Counted from the stretch's first letter, positions 1 to 10,412 are shown. The stretch: 41,250 nucleotides of DNA from Mycobacteriaceae bacterium (GCA_029977845.1 JAPOKC010000024.1:1-41250), one strand, 5' to 3'. Translations and numbers: made by a program. The notes: generated by a model from the letters alone, not told the origin.

Positions 1-700
1 CCCAGTAGTTTCGCAGTCCCAGGTCCAGCAGCCGCTTGTCGTTCATGAACTGGTGCACCGGCATCAGTTCGATCGCGGTGACGTTCAGCGACTTCAGGTG
101 CTCGATGATCACCGGGTGCGCCAGGCCGGCGTAGGTGCCGCGCAGATGTTCGGGCACACCCGGATGGGTCTGCGTCATGCCCTTCACGTGGGCCTCGTAG
201 ATGATCGTCTCGTGGTACGGGGTGCGCGGCGCGTGGTCTGAGCCCCAGTCGAAGAACGGGTTGATCACCACGCTGGTCATCGTGTGGCCCAGCGAGTCGA
301 CCATCGGCGGCGTGCCGCCCGAGACCGGGTCTCCGGCGGCCAGGTCATAGGAGTACAGCGCCTGACTGAAGTCGAACTGGCCCTCGAAGGACTTGCCGTA
401 CGGGTCCAGCAGCAGCTTGCTCGGGTCGCAGCGCTGCCCGGCCGCCGGGTCCCACGGGCCGTGGACCCGGAACCCGTAGCGCTGTCCCGGCGACACCGTC
501 GGCAGGTAGGCGTGCCAGACGAAGACGTCGACCTCGTCGAGGTCGATCCGGGTTTCGCTGTTGTCGTCCCCGATCAGGCACAGCTCGACCCGGTCGGCGA
601 TCTCGGAGAACACCGAGAAGTTGGTTCCCGCCCCGTCATAGGTCGCGCCGAGGGGATAGGGGGTGCCGGGCCACACGATCGGTCCGGTAGGCGAGGTCAT
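1..700 (-). CDS. glgX: Glycogen debranching enzyme / isoamylase, 5' part only (TreX/GlgX)
   Basis: Reading the minus strand from ATG at 700-698, 233 codons stay open to the window edge, so the C-terminal part is missing. The N-terminus carries the glycoside hydrolase 13 debranching layout: a CBM48-type start (WPGTPYPLGATYDGAGTNFSV, residues about 10-30), RYGFRVHGPWDP, LLLDPYGK, and the barrel opening YEAHVKGMT followed by ELMPVHQF. Such enzymes cleave alpha-1,6 branches of glycogen; the M. tuberculosis homologue is treX (Rv1564c), next to treY/treZ of trehalose synthesis. It lies 13 bp after the acyltransferase gene on the same strand. A -10-like TAGGGT six bases before the ATG suggests its own leaderless promoter. 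Confidence 0.93.
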   Translation of the reverse strand, partial: MTSPTGPIVWPGTPYPLGATYDGAGTNFSVFSEIADRVELCLIGDDNSETRIDLDEVDVFVWHAYLPTVSPGQRYGFRVHGPWDPAAGQRCDPSKLLLDPYGKSFEGQFDFSQALYSYDLAAGDPVSGGTPPMVDSLGHTMTSVVINPFFDWGSDHAPRTPYHETIIYEAHVKGMTQTHPGVPEHLRGTYAGLAHPVIIEHLKSLNVTAIELMPVHQFMNDKRLLDLGLRNYW

Positions 701-706
701 TAGATG

Positions 707-712
707 ACCCTA
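707..712 (-). promoter_or_regulatory. Leaderless-type -10 element of glgX
   Basis: On the minus strand TAGGGT occupies 712-707 and is followed by six bases and then the ATG at 700. This spacing would put the transcript start at or next to the start codon. It lies in the 13-bp gap just after the acyltransferase stop codon. Inferred from the TANNNT pattern only. Confidence 0.5.
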
Positions 713-713
713 G

Positions 714-2828
714 TCACCACCAGCCGGTCGCGGCGCCGATCTGCCGCCCCAGCTCCGGGGTCAGGGTGCGCATGTAGGTCGCCGACAGGTGATGGGCGTC
801 GTGGTAGAGCAGCACATTGCCCTCGATCGCGCGGCAGTAGTCCGCGCGGCAGACCGCGTCGCTCATATCGAGTACCTTCAGCAACGGGAACTGCTTGGTG
901 AAGTCCAGAGTCTGATTACGCCCGGAGAGCGCCTCGGAGCGCTTGATGCCGCAGGACACCGCATCACCACCCTTGGCCAGGCAGTCGGCCGGGAAGAACG
1001 GCTTGCCGTTGCGCACCATCCACGGGGTGTCGCGCATTGCCAGGATCGGAATCTTGTTGTTCGACAACGTCTTCCAGATTCCGATGTAGGTCGCCGGCAT
1101 CACGTCGCCGGGTTTGATGTTCCACGGCCGGGTCGAGGTTGTGAAGACGAAATCAGGCCGGTCCTTGATGAGCTTGGCCATCACCCGGTCGTTCCACTCC
1201 CGGCATTTCGGGTAGGGACGGTTGTCGCCCATCACCAGCGGCAGCTTCTCGGTGGTCAGCGGACAGCCCATCTTCAGATACGTGACCACCTTGAAACCGC
1301 GCTGCCGTCCCAGGATGTCCAGCGCGGTGATCCAGTGTTCGGCATGCGATCCGCCGGCCAGTGCGATGGTGCGGGTGGCAGAGGGGTCGCCGTAGGTGCA
1401 GTTGATGATGCCGGTGTTGTCGAAGTCGCTGATGCAGCCGTCGTTGGTGGACTGCGGGACGTCGTCGGCGGCCTCCAGCACGGTCGGCCGGAACGGCAAT
1501 TGCGGCACCCGGGCGTGATCGAGCAGGGCGTGCGCGCCCGGGTAGCCGGCGGGGGACAACGTGAGCAGTTCGGTGCCGTCGGCACGTCCGGCGGCGACGT
1601 GCCCGCGCCAGGCGAAGGAGGTCACGACCAGGGCGACCGCCAGCAGTGCCACTGCGGTCGCGCCGACGGTGCGCGCCCGGGACGGCCCGCCGCGCCGCAG
1701 TGGCTCCTCGATGAAGCGCATCGTGAGATACGCCAGTCCACCGGAGATCAGCAGAATGGCCAGCCCGTCCCAGAATCCGGCGTGCGGACGCCCGGTGGCG
1801 GCCAGCCAGAAGATCAGCAGCGGCCAGTGCCACAGATATAGCGCGTACGCCATCGAACCGAGTATCACCAGTGGGGCCGCGGCCAGCAGCCGATTGGGCA
1901 GCGGCATCCGGGGATCGGTCCCGCGGTTGGCGGCCGAGAGGATCAACAGCATCGCCGCGCCGACCGGCACCAGGGCCCACGGGCCCGGGAACTGTTTGAC
2001 GCCGTCGATGAGCGCGCCGCAGGACAGGATCGCCAGCAGGCCGACGGAGGCGAGCAGCGTGCGAAGCCACATCGGCCAGGTGATCAACGGAAGCATCGCG
2101 CCGACCAGGACGCCGAGCAGAAGCTCCCAGGCCCGGGCGAAGCTGTTGTAGTAGGCGGTGACCTGATCGCTGCCGTGGGCGACGATCGCGTAGACGAAGG
2201 ATGCGACGGTCAGCACGGTCAGCACCGCGACGAAGGCGGCCCGCAGCCGACCGCCCAGCCGGTTTCGCAGCAGCGCGGTGAGTCCGAGGACAAGCGCGAG
2301 GAATGCGATGTAGAACTGGCCCTGCACCGACATCGACCAGATGTGCTGCAGCGGGGAAACCGCCTCGCCGGCCCGCAGGTAGTTCGCGGCCGTCGCCGAC
2401 AGTTCCCAGTTCTGGTAATAGCCGAGGCTGGCCAACGTCTGGTCGGCGAAGGTCTCCCAGCGGGTCTGCGGCTGGATCAGGATCGTCAGCAGCATCGCCG
2501 CGGCCAGCACCACGATGAGTGCGGGCAGCAGCCGCCGGACGAGCCGCTTGATCTGCGGCCACGGCGACAACGACGATCCCGGGGTCAGGGCCTTGCGCAG
2601 CAGTGAGCTGCCGAAGAAGAACCCCGACAGCGCCAGGAATACGTCCACGCCGCCGGACACCCGGCCGAACCAGACGTGGAACACCGCGACCAATGCGATC
2701 GCGACCCCGCGCAGTCCGTCGAGGTCGTGGCGGTAGAACCGCGCGCCCGGGGAACCGTCCGACGCGGCATCGGCGCCCGACGGCGGCGGTGCCGGGACGC
2801 CTGGCCGGGACGGGGTCAGGAGCATCAT
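714..2828 (-). CDS. Membrane acyltransferase (acyltransferase 3 family) with C-terminal SGNH domain
   Basis: 704 residues. After a Pro/Ser-rich cytoplasmic start, residues about 33-400 form an OafA-type acyltransferase-3 domain: it opens with [11 protein letters not shown], then [14 protein letters not shown], and contains roughly ten hydrophobic segments. Residues about 480-704 look like an SGNH hydrolase domain outside the membrane: block I reads GGSHAEHW with the Ser near residue 494, and the DxxH end is YHDAHHLS. Block I usually reads GDSH, so the Asp is replaced by Gly here. Proteins of this design O-acylate cell-envelope glycans or glycolipids; the substrate is unknown. It resembles Rv1565c. 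Start is one of two adjacent ATGs (2828 or 2825); the upstream gene bioA diverges. Confidence 0.88.
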   Translation of the reverse strand: MMLLTPSRPGVPAPPPSGADAASDGSPGARFYRHDLDGLRGVAIALVAVFHVWFGRVSGGVDVFLALSGFFFGSSLLRKALTPGSSLSPWPQIKRLVRRLLPALIVVLAAAMLLTILIQPQTRWETFADQTLASLGYYQNWELSATAANYLRAGEAVSPLQHIWSMSVQGQFYIAFLALVLGLTALLRNRLGGRLRAAFVAVLTVLTVASFVYAIVAHGSDQVTAYYNSFARAWELLLGVLVGAMLPLITWPMWLRTLLASVGLLAILSCGALIDGVKQFPGPWALVPVGAAMLLILSAANRGTDPRMPLPNRLLAAAPLVILGSMAYALYLWHWPLLIFWLAATGRPHAGFWDGLAILLISGGLAYLTMRFIEEPLRRGGPSRARTVGATAVALLAVALVVTSFAWRGHVAAGRADGTELLTLSPAGYPGAHALLDHARVPQLPFRPTVLEAADDVPQSTNDGCISDFDNTGIINCTYGDPSATRTIALAGGSHAEHWITALDILGRQRGFKVVTYLKMGCPLTTEKLPLVMGDNRPYPKCREWNDRVMAKLIKDRPDFVFTTSTRPWNIKPGDVMPATYIGIWKTLSNNKIPILAMRDTPWMVRNGKPFFPADCLAKGGDAVSCGIKRSEALSGRNQTLDFTKQFPLLKVLDMSDAVCRADYCRAIEGNVLLYHDAHHLSATYMRTLTPELGRQIGAATGWW

Positions 2829-2839
2829 GATCGCCGGTC

Positions 2840-2845
2840 AATCTA
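2840..2845 (-). promoter_or_regulatory. -10 element of the acyltransferase gene
   Basis: TAGATT on the minus strand (2845-2840) lies 11 bases before the ATG at 2828, fitting a mycobacterial TANNNT -10 with a very short leader. It shares a 93-bp divergent region with bioA. Confidence 0.4.
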
Positions 2846-2907
2846 CCGAACAGCGGGTGAACGGTTCCTGAACACCGCTGGTCGGCAGGGGTCGGTGGCG
2901 GCCCGAT

Positions 2908-2913
2908 TAGGCT
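2908..2913 (+). promoter_or_regulatory. Leaderless-type -10 element of bioA
   Basis: TAGGCT at 2908-2913 is followed by eight bases and the GTG at 2922, and no Shine-Dalgarno is visible. This supports the GTG as the true start. About 40-60 bp upstream lie TGAAC half-sites (2858-2862, 2869-2873) and the palindrome GAACGGTTC (2859-2867), a possible operator. Confidence 0.55.
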
Positions 2914-2921
2914 CTGAGTCC

Positions 2922-4217
2922 GTGTCGGCGTTGACCCCCCAGCAGATCAGCGCCATCGACGCCGCGCACGTCTGGCATCCGTACAGCACGATCGGGGATC
3001 CGCAGGCCTACCCGCCGGTCGTCGCGACCGGGGCCAAGGGCGCCTGGCTGACGCTGAACCGCGACGGCGCCGAGATCCGGGTCCTCGACGCGATGGCGTC
3101 CTGGTGGACTGCGGTGCACGGCCACGGGCATCCGGTCCTCGACGCCGCGGTCACCCGCCAGTTGCAGACGATGAACCACGTCATGTTCGGCGGGCTGACC
3201 CACGAACCGGCGGCCCGGCTGGCGCAGTTGCTCGTCGACATCACCCCGGCCGGGCTGGACACCGTGTTCTTCTCCGACTCGGGTTCGGTCTCGGTCGAGG
3301 TGGCGGTGAAGATGGCGTTGCAGTACTGGCGAAGCCTCGGCCGGTTCGGCAAGCACCGGCTGATGACGTGGCGCGGCGGCTACCACGGGGACACTTTCAC
3401 CCCGATGAGCGTCTGCGATCCGGACGGCGGCATGCATTCGCTGTGGCGGGACGTACTGGCCGAGCAGGTTTTCGCGCCGCAGGTTCCGACCGAGTACGAC
3501 CCGGCGTACGTGGCGGCGTTCGAGGACCAGTTGCGTTGCCACGCAGACGAACTCGCCGCCGTCATCGTCGAACCGGTGGTGCAGGGCGCCGGTGGGATGC
3601 GTTTCCACGATCCGCGCTACCTGACCGATCTGCGGCGCATCTGTGACGCCGCCGACGTGCTGCTGATCTTCGACGAGATCGCCACCGGCTTCGGCCGCAC
3701 CGGCGAGATGTTCGCCGCCGACCATGCCGGGGTCAGCCCGGACATCATGTGCGTCGGCAAGGCGCTCACCGGCGGCTACATCACCCTGGCGGCCACATTG
3801 TGCACCCGGGTGATCGCCGAGACCATCAGCGGCGGACAGGCCGGAGCGCTGATGCACGGGCCGACCTTCATGGCCAACGCACTGGCCTGCGCGGTCTCGG
3901 TGGCCTCGGTCGAACTGCTGTTGCGAGACGACTGGCGCACCCGGGTCGCCGAGATCAGCGCCGGTCTGGCTGCCGGTCTTGCCCCGGCCCGGGACCTGGC
4001 CGGGGTGGCCGATGTCCGGGTCTGCGGGGCGATCGGGGTGATCGAGACCCGCGACCCGGTCGACCTGCGGGTCGCCACACCGGTGGCCCTCGACCACGGG
4101 GTGTGGCTGCGGCCGTTTCGCAACCTGATCTACGCGATGCCGCCGTTCATCTGTCCCCCGGAAGAGATAGACCAGATCACCTCGGCCATGCACGCGGTGG
4201 CCCGGGCCCTAGGGTAG
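2922..4217 (+). CDS. bioA: Adenosylmethionine-8-amino-7-oxononanoate aminotransferase (BioA)
   Basis: 431 residues. PLP-dependent class III aminotransferase that converts KAPA to DAPA with SAM as amino donor, the third step of biotin ring assembly. Visible features: [17 protein letters not shown] (near residues 55-71), the WRGGYHGDT motif, the PLP-contacting Asp in [12 protein letters not shown] (Asp251) and the Schiff-base lysine in CVGKALTGG (Lys280). The frame is open further upstream, but family alignment and the -10 at 2908-2913 favour GTG at 2922. First gene of the bio cluster; bioF begins 6 nt after its stop, so the two are almost certainly co-transcribed. Confidence 0.96.
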   Translation: MSALTPQQISAIDAAHVWHPYSTIGDPQAYPPVVATGAKGAWLTLNRDGAEIRVLDAMASWWTAVHGHGHPVLDAAVTRQLQTMNHVMFGGLTHEPAARLAQLLVDITPAGLDTVFFSDSGSVSVEVAVKMALQYWRSLGRFGKHRLMTWRGGYHGDTFTPMSVCDPDGGMHSLWRDVLAEQVFAPQVPTEYDPAYVAAFEDQLRCHADELAAVIVEPVVQGAGGMRFHDPRYLTDLRRICDAADVLLIFDEIATGFGRTGEMFAADHAGVSPDIMCVGKALTGGYITLAATLCTRVIAETISGGQAGALMHGPTFMANALACAVSVASVELLLRDDWRTRVAEISAGLAAGLAPARDLAGVADVRVCGAIGVIETRDPVDLRVATPVALDHGVWLRPFRNLIYAMPPFICPPEEIDQITSAMHAVARALG

Positions 4218-4223
4218 AAGCCG

Positions 4224-5375
4224 ATGGGTTCCCGTACCGAGACCTCGCCGCTGGCCTGGCTGGAGGCTGCCGAGCAGCAGCGCCGGCAGGCCGGACTGCG
4301 CCGCGTGCTGCGCCCCCGGTCTTCGGTGCCGTGCGAGCTGGATCTGGCTTCCAACGATTACCTCGGTCTGGCCCAGCATCCCGACGTCATCGACGGAGGT
4401 GTGCGGGCGCTGCGCACCTGGGGTTCGGGATCGACCGGATCGCGGCTGGTGACCGGTGACACCGAACTGCACGAGCAGTTCGAGACGGAGTTGGCCGGCT
4501 TCATGGGCGCCGCCGCGGCGCTGGTGTTCTCCTCGGGCTACACCGCCAATCTCGGTGCGGTGACCAGTCTTTCGGGCGCCGGTTCGCTGGTGGTCTCCGA
4601 TGCGGCATCGCACGCCTCACTCGTCGACGCCTGCCGGCTGTCGCGGGCGCGGGTGGTGGTGACCCCGCACCGCGATGCCGACGCGGTGGCCGCGACACTG
4701 GCCGATCGCACTGAGGAACGCGCCCTGGTGCTGACCGACTCGGTGTTCAGCACCGACGGCGGTCTGGCGCCGCTGCGCCGTTTGCACGAGGTGTGCCGGG
4801 CGCACGGGGCGGTGTTGCTGGTGGATGAGGCGCACGGTCTGGGGGTGCGCGGCGACGGCGGTCGCGGCCTGCTGCACGAGGTGGGCCTGGCCGGTGCGCC
4901 CGACGTGGTGGTGACCACCACACTGTCCAAGTCGCTGGGCAGCCAGGGCGGTGCGGTGCTGGGATCCGAGGCACTGCGCGACCATCTGATCAACGCCGCC
5001 CGGCCGTTCATCTTCGACACCGGACTGGCGCCCGCGGCGGTCGGTTCGGCGCTGGCCGCACTGCGTCTGCTGATCGCCGAACCGCGGCGCCCGCAGGCCG
5101 TGCTGGATCACGCCCGCACCCTGGCGCAGATCTGTGACGTGCCCGAGGTTCCGGAGTCGGCGGTGGTGTCGGTGGTGCTCGGTGAGCCCCAACCGGCGGT
5201 GGCCGCCGCCGCTGCCTGTCTGGACGCCGGTCTGTTGGTGGGTTGTTTCCGGCCACCGACCGTGCCGGCCGGGACCTCACGGCTGCGACTGACTGCCCGC
5301 GCCTCGCTGAGCGCCGGGGATCTCGACCTCGCCCGGCGGGTGCTCACCTCAGTGCTGGCCGTCGCGCGCGCGTGA
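4224..5375 (+). CDS. bioF: 8-amino-7-oxononanoate synthase (BioF)
   Basis: 383 residues, the usual length. Alpha-oxoamine synthase that condenses pimeloyl-thioester with L-alanine to KAPA, releasing CO2. Landmarks: [10 protein letters not shown] (residues 40-49), [31 protein letters not shown] (201-210) and the PLP lysine in [13 protein letters not shown] (Lys236). ATG start with six bases after the bioA stop. Its TGA overlaps the bioD GTG (GTGA), typical of translational coupling. Confidence 0.97.
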   Translation: MGSRTETSPLAWLEAAEQQRRQAGLRRVLRPRSSVPCELDLASNDYLGLAQHPDVIDGGVRALRTWGSGSTGSRLVTGDTELHEQFETELAGFMGAAAALVFSSGYTANLGAVTSLSGAGSLVVSDAASHASLVDACRLSRARVVVTPHRDADAVAATLADRTEERALVLTDSVFSTDGGLAPLRRLHEVCRAHGAVLLVDEAHGLGVRGDGGRGLLHEVGLAGAPDVVVTTTLSKSLGSQGGAVLGSEALRDHLINAARPFIFDTGLAPAAVGSALAALRLLIAEPRRPQAVLDHARTLAQICDVPEVPESAVVSVVLGEPQPAVAAAAACLDAGLLVGCFRPPTVPAGTSRLRLTARASLSAGDLDLARRVLTSVLAVARA

Positions 5376-6046
5376 GCGTGCTTGTCATCACCGGCACCGG
5401 CACCGGGGTGGGCAAGACCATCGCCACCGCCGCGCTGGCCTGCCGGGCCCGCACCGCGGGAATCGATGTCGCGGTGTGCAAGCCCGTCCAGACCGGGGCC
5501 GAGCAGGATGACGATCTCGCCGAGGTGGGCTGGCTGTCTGGCGTGACGAATCTGATCGGTCTGGCGCGTTATCCGGAGCCGCTGGCTCCGGTCGCCGCGG
5601 CCCACGCGGCGGGACTCCCGTTGCCGTCGGCCGGCGAGATCATCGAATCGGTGCGTGCGGCCGACCGGCCCGGCCGGCTGACCCTGGTCGAAGGGGCCGG
5701 GGGACTGCTGGTCGAACTCGGCGCCGGGGGTGCGACGCTGCGCGATATCGCCGCGGCTCTGGACGCCGCAGTCCTGGTGGTCTGTTCGGCCGGACTCGGC
5801 ACGCTGAACCATGTCGCGCTGACGTTGGAAGCCCTTGGGCACAAGGGGGTTTCGTGTGCTGGCCTGGTCATCGGCTCCTGGCCCCAGCATCCCGGCGCCG
5901 CCGAGATCTCCAACCGGGACGCACTCGATCGGCTCGCTCCGGTGCGCGCGGTGCTTCCCGCCGGGGCCGGCGGCTACGACGCGGCGGCATTCGCCGCCAT
6001 GAGCCGCTCAGCGTTCGACCCGGACTGGTTCGGCGGGCTGGTCTGA
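5372..6046 (+). CDS. bioD: ATP-dependent dethiobiotin synthetase (BioD)
   Basis: 224 residues. Forms the ureido ring of dethiobiotin from DAPA, CO2 and ATP. The P-loop GTGTGVGKT is at residues 8-16, followed by VCKPVQTG and the [11 protein letters not shown] signature. The first start is GTG 5372, overlapping the bioF stop by four bases; a second GTG at 5378 is a possible alternative. The start places the N-terminal strand (VSVLVITG) exactly as in known mycobacterial BioD. It completes the bioA-F-D run. Confidence 0.96.
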   Translation: MSVLVITGTGTGVGKTIATAALACRARTAGIDVAVCKPVQTGAEQDDDLAEVGWLSGVTNLIGLARYPEPLAPVAAAHAAGLPLPSAGEIIESVRAADRPGRLTLVEGAGGLLVELGAGGATLRDIAAALDAAVLVVCSAGLGTLNHVALTLEALGHKGVSCAGLVIGSWPQHPGAAEISNRDALDRLAPVRAVLPAGAGGYDAAAFAAMSRSAFDPDWFGGLV

Positions 6047-6047
6047 G

Positions 6048-6572
6048 ATGGCGCACTCGATCGAGGTGCTGCTCGACGCCGACAGCGATCAGGCGATCCG
6101 CGGACAGTGGCAGACCCTGGCCGAGGCCGGTCTGCCCAGTCAGATGCGGGTGAAGTCGCCGACCAACCGGCCGCACATCACGCTGCTGGCCGCTCCGAAG
6201 ATCAGCCCGGGCGTCGACGAGGCGCTGCGCGGACTGGCCGGTTCGTTGCCGTTCGAGTGCGTCATCGGCGCGCCCGTGGTGTTCGGGGCGGGCAAGCACA
6301 CACTGGCCCGGCTCGTCGTACCGTCGGCCGCACTGCTGGCCGTTCACGCCGAGGTCTACCGACTGAGTTGTCCGCACGTGACCGGTGATCCGTACCCGCA
6401 CTGCGCGCCCGGGCACTGGACCCCGCACGTCACCCTCGGGCGACGGCTCACCGAGGCCGAGGTCGGCGCCGCACTCGAGGCGCTGGGGGACCCCGGTGAA
6501 CCGACGGCCCGGATCGTCGGCCTGCGCCGATGGGACTCCGACCAGCGCACCGACCACATTCTGATCGGCTGA
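6048..6572 (+). CDS. 2H phosphoesterase / LigT-like 2'-5' RNA ligase family protein
   Basis: 174 residues. Two H-x-T motifs define the 2H fold: HIT at residues 43-45 (RPHITLL) and HVT at 127-129 (TPHVTLGRR). Members cleave cyclic phosphodiester or 2'-5' linkages in RNA or nucleotides; the substrate here cannot be told. It starts one base after the bioD stop, so it is read in the bio operon, and the same position is occupied in M. tuberculosis by Rv1571, from memory. A link to biotin chemistry is not evident from its sequence. Confidence 0.88.
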   Translation: MAHSIEVLLDADSDQAIRGQWQTLAEAGLPSQMRVKSPTNRPHITLLAAPKISPGVDEALRGLAGSLPFECVIGAPVVFGAGKHTLARLVVPSAALLAVHAEVYRLSCPHVTGDPYPHCAPGHWTPHVTLGRRLTEAEVGAALEALGDPGEPTARIVGLRRWDSDQRTDHILIG

Positions 6573-6581
6573 ACCGGTGCA
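6570..6581. promoter_or_regulatory. Imperfect palindrome upstream of bioB, possible operator
   Basis: TGAACCGGTGCA is a 12-bp palindrome with one mismatched pair and ends one base before the bioB -10. A repressor bound here would block the promoter. Operators of the actinobacterial biotin repressor BioQ contain TGAAC half-sites, to my recollection, but the spacing here differs, so assignment to BioQ is only a suggestion. Confidence 0.3.
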
Positions 6582-6582
6582 C

Positions 6583-6588
6583 TAACCT
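6583..6588 (+). promoter_or_regulatory. Leaderless-type -10 element of bioB
   Basis: TAACCT at 6583-6588 sits seven bases before the GTG at 6596. It implies a separate bioB transcript beginning at the start codon, additional to read-through from bioA. It also decides the start among in-frame alternatives upstream. Confidence 0.6.
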
Positions 6589-6595
6589 GTCCTGC

Positions 6596-7603
6596 GTGAC
6601 CCCGGCAGCAGTTGACGTCCTCGCGCAAGCCCGTGAGCAGGTACTCGAGCGCGGCGAAGGGCTGTCCCGGGAGCAGGTGCTGGCGGTGCTGCAACTGCCC
6701 GACGACCGGCTCGAGGAACTGCTCGCCCTGGCCCACGAGGTCCGGATGCGCTGGTGCGGTCCCGAGGTCGAGGTCGAGGGGATCATCAGCCTCAAGACCG
6801 GCGGCTGCCCGGAGGACTGCCACTTCTGCGCCCAGTCCGGGCTGTTCGCCTCCCCGGTGCGCAGCGCCTGGCTGGATGTCCCCAGCCTGGTGGAGGCGGC
6901 CAAGCAGACCGCCAAGACCGGCGCCACCGAATTCTGCATCGTCGCCGCCGTGCGCGGTCCCGACGAGAGGCTGATGGCTCAGGTGGCAGCCGGTATCGAG
7001 GCCATCCGCAACGAGGTCGAGATCCACGTCGCCTGCTCACTGGGCATGCTGAACCAGGAGCAGGTCGACCAGCTCGCCGCGATGGGTGTGCACCGCTACA
7101 ACCACAACCTGGAGAGTTCCCGTTCGTTCTTCCCCAACGTGGTGACCACCCACACCTGGGAGGAGCGCCGGGAGACGCTGCGGATGGTGCGCGAGGCCGG
7201 TATGGAGGTCTGCTGCGGCGGCATCCTCGGCATGGGGGAGACGCTTGAGCAGCGCGCCGAGTTCGCCGCCGAACTCGCCGAACTCGATCCGCACGAGGTT
7301 CCGCTGAACTTCCTCAACCCGCGCCCCGGAACGCCCTTCGGCGATCTCGAGGTGATGCCGGCCAGTGAGGCGCTCAAGGCCGTCGCCGCGTTCCGGCTCG
7401 CCCTGCCACGCACCATGTTGCGCTTCGCCGGCGGCCGGGAGATCACCCTCGGCGATCTGGGCGCCAAACAGGGCATTCTCGGTGGCATCAACGCGGTGAT
7501 CGTCGGCAACTACCTCACCACGCTGGGCCGGCCGGCCGAGTCCGACCTGGAACTGCTCGACGATCTGCAGATGCCGATCAAGGCCCTCAACGCCAGCATC
7601 TGA
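6596..7603 (+). CDS. bioB: Biotin synthase, radical SAM (BioB)
   Basis: 335 residues. Inserts sulfur into dethiobiotin. The radical-SAM [4Fe-4S] motif CPEDCHFC gives Cys71, Cys75 and Cys78. Further family blocks: [12 protein letters not shown], the [10 protein letters not shown] strand, [11 protein letters not shown] and [11 protein letters not shown] with the Arg expected to ligate the [2Fe-2S] cluster. GTG start chosen from the -10 at 6583-6588. The stop overlaps the next ATG by one base (TGATG), coupling it to bsaP. Confidence 0.97.
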   Translation: MTPAAVDVLAQAREQVLERGEGLSREQVLAVLQLPDDRLEELLALAHEVRMRWCGPEVEVEGIISLKTGGCPEDCHFCAQSGLFASPVRSAWLDVPSLVEAAKQTAKTGATEFCIVAAVRGPDERLMAQVAAGIEAIRNEVEIHVACSLGMLNQEQVDQLAAMGVHRYNHNLESSRSFFPNVVTTHTWEERRETLRMVREAGMEVCCGGILGMGETLEQRAEFAAELAELDPHEVPLNFLNPRPGTPFGDLEVMPASEALKAVAAFRLALPRTMLRFAGGREITLGDLGAKQGILGGINAVIVGNYLTTLGRPAESDLELLDDLQMPIKALNASI

Positions 7604-7824
7604 TGAGCGCCCACCCCGTGGTCGGCGCCGGCAATTACAACGTCTACACCGGCAAACCGCACAGCGAGGTGACGCCGCTGACCGCCCAGCTCGGATTGGA
7701 ACCCCCGCGGTTCTGTGCGCAGTGCGGCCGCCGGATGAAGGTTCAGGTTCGACCCGACGGGTGGTGGGCCGAGTGTTCCCGGCACGGCCATGTCGACTCC
7801 ACCGATCTGGAGACCCGGCGGTGA
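7603..7824 (+). CDS. bsaP: Biotin synthase auxiliary protein (BsaP, Rv1590-like)
   Basis: 73 residues. Contains CAQC (Cys38, Cys41) and a further ECSRHGH (Cys58, His61), a small metal- or Fe-S-binding arrangement. The Rv1590 family directly downstream of mycobacterial bioB has been described as an auxiliary protein that biotin synthase needs to turn dethiobiotin into biotin; I rely on memory for that work. Overlap with both neighbours (TGATG upstream, GTGA downstream) shows tight translational coupling with bioB. Confidence 0.85.
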   Translation: MSAHPVVGAGNYNVYTGKPHSEVTPLTAQLGLEPPRFCAQCGRRMKVQVRPDGWWAECSRHGHVDSTDLETRR

Positions 7825-8384
7825 AGGTTCTGGCGAAAGTGACTGTCGGACTTGCCCTCTCGGGCGCTGTTCTGGGAGCGATCTGGGCCGCCATCGCACC
7901 GCCGGTCCACACCATCACCGGATTGTCGAAGTCCGGTGAGCGGGTGGACGGCTTCCTGGGCCGTGCCGCCGACAACGTGTTCGTGGCCTCGGCGATGCTC
8001 ACCGGCCTGCTGTGCATGCTGGCGGTGATCACCGCTGTTGCGCTGTGGCAGTGGCGTACCCGTCGTGGGCCGCTGATGGTGATCGCGTTGTGGATCGGTA
8101 TGGCCGCCGCGGGTGCGGCCGCCGCCGGAACCGGCGCCGCACTCGCACACTGGCGCTATGGCACACCCGATCGTGAGGGTGTCGCGCTCAGTCCGGACAA
8201 CCGGGTCGCCTACTTCACCGAGGCGCCGCCGGTCTTCATGGGGCACAACGTCTTTCAGGTAGTGGTCACGCTACTGCTGCCGGCCGCGGTGGCGGTCCTG
8301 GTGTATGCGCTGATGGCGGCCGGAACGCACCGGGACGATCTCGGCGCTACAGTGGGCGGAAAGGAACCCGTCCACCGAGCATGA
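7821..8384 (+). CDS. DUF2567 membrane protein (Rv1591-like)
   Basis: 187 residues with four hydrophobic segments at about residues 5-27, 57-80, 90-115 and 144-165, the usual build of DUF2567. Between segments three and four is a loop with [16 protein letters not shown] at 7821 overlaps the bsaP stop (GTGA); in-frame codons further upstream lie within bsaP and are unlikely to be used. Function unknown; the strict linkage to bioB-bsaP hints at a role in biotin or cofactor supply, but nothing in the protein shows it. Its 3' end overlaps the convergent lipase gene by 38 bp. Confidence 0.82.
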   Translation: MKVLAKVTVGLALSGAVLGAIWAAIAPPVHTITGLSKSGERVDGFLGRAADNVFVASAMLTGLLCMLAVITAVALWQWRTRRGPLMVIALWIGMAAAGAAAAGTGAALAHWRYGTPDREGVALSPDNRVAYFTEAPPVFMGHNVFQVVVTLLLPAAVAVLVYALMAAGTHRDDLGATVGGKEPVHRA

Positions 8385-9678
8385 CGCGGCCGACGATGCC
8401 GCTCAGGCGCCACATGCCCGCATAGGTGATCGGGTTGAACAATGTCGGCCACTTCGTGCGGATCAGGTGTGAGTCCAGCGGCCGGCCGGCGAAGCGGTCG
8501 GTGAGCCACCGCAGCGTCATCGGCGCGGACATCGGGTGCAGCAGCATGTGCTCGCTGAACATGTCCCGGTGGTAGGTGAGCTTCGCGCCGCCCTGCGAAT
8601 ACAACTCCGCCAGGGTGTCGATGTCGTCGACGTTGATCACCGAGTCGTGCACGGCCTGCACCAGCAGCACCGGTGGCCCGGGAACGGCGGTGCCCAGCCG
8701 GATCGCGTCGAACACCTCCCGCACCTCGGGCATGGCCAGCACCTCGGTCAGGGGCGGCACCAGCATGTCGTCGACGTCCTTGCGGAACATCCGGACGATC
8801 GCCTCGATGGTGGTCATCCGCTCCAGCTTCTTCAGCGTGGCGCGGCCGTCCTCGGTGCAGTGCTCGTCGACCACATCGCGCAATCCGGGAAAGGTGTTGG
8901 CCAGCGACGCGATCACCAGGGCCGGCAGCCCCGCCCACTGGGATCCGTTGAGCCGCAGGAAGGTGTTGCCGAGATCACCGACCGGCGAGCCGAGCACAGC
9001 GCCGACGAGATTGAGTTCCGGTGCGTAGTCGGCGTGCATCTCGGCCGCCCACGCGCTGGCCAGCCCGCCCCCGGAATAACCCCACAGGCCCACCCGGCTG
9101 TCGGCGGCCAGCCCGAAGCTCTCGAAGCTCAGGGTGGCCCGCAGGCCGTCGAGCACCCGGTACCCGGGTTCACGCGGGGCGCCCCAGGAGCCGTCGGGAC
9201 CCTCGTGGTCGGGAATCGACACCACCCAGCCCTCCGCGACGGCGGCGGCTGCCAGCAGGTACTCCCACTGGGACAGCGAACCGATCGCCCTGGCGCCGCG
9301 GCGCATCGTGTAGGAGGGGAAGCAGCGTGAGGTCACGGCGTCGATCGCGCACTGATAGGACACCACGTGCCGGACCTGGTTGGCGGTATGGCCGGCCGGC
9401 ACCAGCACGGTGGTGACGGTTGCCTGGGGGTTTCCGTGGAAGTCGGTGGTGCGGTACAGCAGCTGGGTGGCCCGGATCTTCTGCGGGATCAGCCCGAGGA
9501 AGCCGAGCCGGACGTCCCGGGAGCGCAGCACCGTGCCGGGTTCGGCGTGGTGGAAGCCCTCCGGGGGCTCGTAGAACGGATCCTTGGCGGGCAGGATCGG
9601 GCGTTCGCCCCGCCGCAGCGCCTGGTGGGGCGCGCGGCCGATCCATTCGGGACTGACCGCCCCGGCTGCACTCGTCAT
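8347..9678 (-). CDS. Secretory-lipase family alpha/beta hydrolase (Rv1592c-like)
   Basis: 443 residues. Closely resembles M. tuberculosis Rv1592c, a member of the fungal-type secretory lipase family (LIP). The nucleophile elbow is GYSGG with Ser202 in [15 protein letters not shown]. Likely acid and base are in [15 protein letters not shown] and in FSEHMLLHP. No N-terminal signal peptide is visible in spite of the family name. Likely role: hydrolysis of acyl esters. It lies 14 bp downstream of the Nudix regulator on the same strand; TAGGTT 11 bases before the ATG may supply its own promoter. Confidence 0.88.
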   Translation of the reverse strand: MTSAAGAVSPEWIGRAPHQALRRGERPILPAKDPFYEPPEGFHHAEPGTVLRSRDVRLGFLGLIPQKIRATQLLYRTTDFHGNPQATVTTVLVPAGHTANQVRHVVSYQCAIDAVTSRCFPSYTMRRGARAIGSLSQWEYLLAAAAVAEGWVVSIPDHEGPDGSWGAPREPGYRVLDGLRATLSFESFGLAADSRVGLWGYSGGGLASAWAAEMHADYAPELNLVGAVLGSPVGDLGNTFLRLNGSQWAGLPALVIASLANTFPGLRDVVDEHCTEDGRATLKKLERMTTIEAIVRMFRKDVDDMLVPPLTEVLAMPEVREVFDAIRLGTAVPGPPVLLVQAVHDSVINVDDIDTLAELYSQGGAKLTYHRDMFSEHMLLHPMSAPMTLRWLTDRFAGRPLDSHLIRTKWPTLFNPITYAGMWRLSGIVGRVMLGGRVPFRPL

Positions 9679-9692
9679 TTCCTCAATTAAAC

Positions 9693-10412
9693 CTAAGAAT
9701 GATCTAAGAAGCCAGTCGCCGCGCCCGGCGGGCGCAGTGCGGCGAACTCGTCGGTGACCCGTAACCGGGACTCGGTGAAGCGGTACAGCTTGGCCGGCCG
9801 GCCGCCGCTGCGGCCCGGGTTCGTGGTGGTCCCGGTGGGGGTGATCACACCCCGTCGGGCCAGCACCCGCTGCAGGTTGGTGGCGTCGACCGGATAGCCC
9901 AGTGCCGCGCTGTAGATGTCGCGCAGCGTCGACATCGCGAATTCCCTTGGGGCCAGGGCGAATGCGATGTTGGTGTAGGACAGCTTCGCGACCAGCCGGG
10001 CCTGCGCGTCGGCCACCATCGGACCGTGGTCGAACGCCATCGGGGGCAGATCGTGCACCGGATGCCAGCGGGTGTCCGACGGCAGGGCCGGAGTCGCGGG
10101 GGAGGGAACCAGCCCCAGGAAGGTCGAGGCGATCACCCGGGGGCCGGGAACGCGGTCCGGATCGGAGAACACCGCCAGTTGCTCGAGGTGGGCCACCTCA
10201 CGCAGATCGACCTTCTCGGCCAGCTGTCTGCGCACCGAATCGGTCAGGTTCTCGTCGTCGCCGATCCGCCCGCCGGGCAGGGACCATTTGCCGCGCTCCG
10301 GCTCCAGCGCCCGCTGCCATAACAGCACGTTGAGTGCGGGTTTGCCGGATTCGACGTCACGGACCTGGAATACCGCGGCCAGCACCTCGTGTTGGGTGCT
10401 ACTATGAAGCAT
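9693..10412 (-). CDS. nrtR: NrtR-type Nudix transcriptional regulator of NAD synthesis (Rv1593c-like)
   Basis: 239 residues. The N-terminal half is a Nudix domain ([10 protein letters not shown] near residues 52-61) whose catalytic box is degenerate: RQLAEKVDL stands where REUxEExGU is expected, so hydrolysis is probably lost. The C-terminal half holds a winged-helix typical of NrtR ([22 protein letters not shown], then GRPAKLYRF). NrtR proteins repress NAD genes and respond to ADP-ribose or NAD-related ligands. It diverges from nadABC across a 48-bp gap with a perfect inverted repeat. ATG at 10412 is chosen because a TATAAT -10 lies seven bases upstream; the frame remains open further upstream. 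Confidence 0.9.
   Translation of the reverse strand: MLHSSTQHEVLAAVFQVRDVESGKPALNVLLWQRALEPERGKWSLPGGRIGDDENLTDSVRRQLAEKVDLREVAHLEQLAVFSDPDRVPGPRVIASTFLGLVPSPATPALPSDTRWHPVHDLPPMAFDHGPMVADAQARLVAKLSYTNIAFALAPREFAMSTLRDIYSAALGYPVDATNLQRVLARRGVITPTGTTTNPGRSGGRPAKLYRFTESRLRVTDEFAALRPPGAATGFLDHS

Noticed and set aside
6570..6581. A definite BioQ operator at bioB
   Set aside because: The half-site fits but the spacing and right half do not match the motif I remember, so it is listed only as a possible operator.
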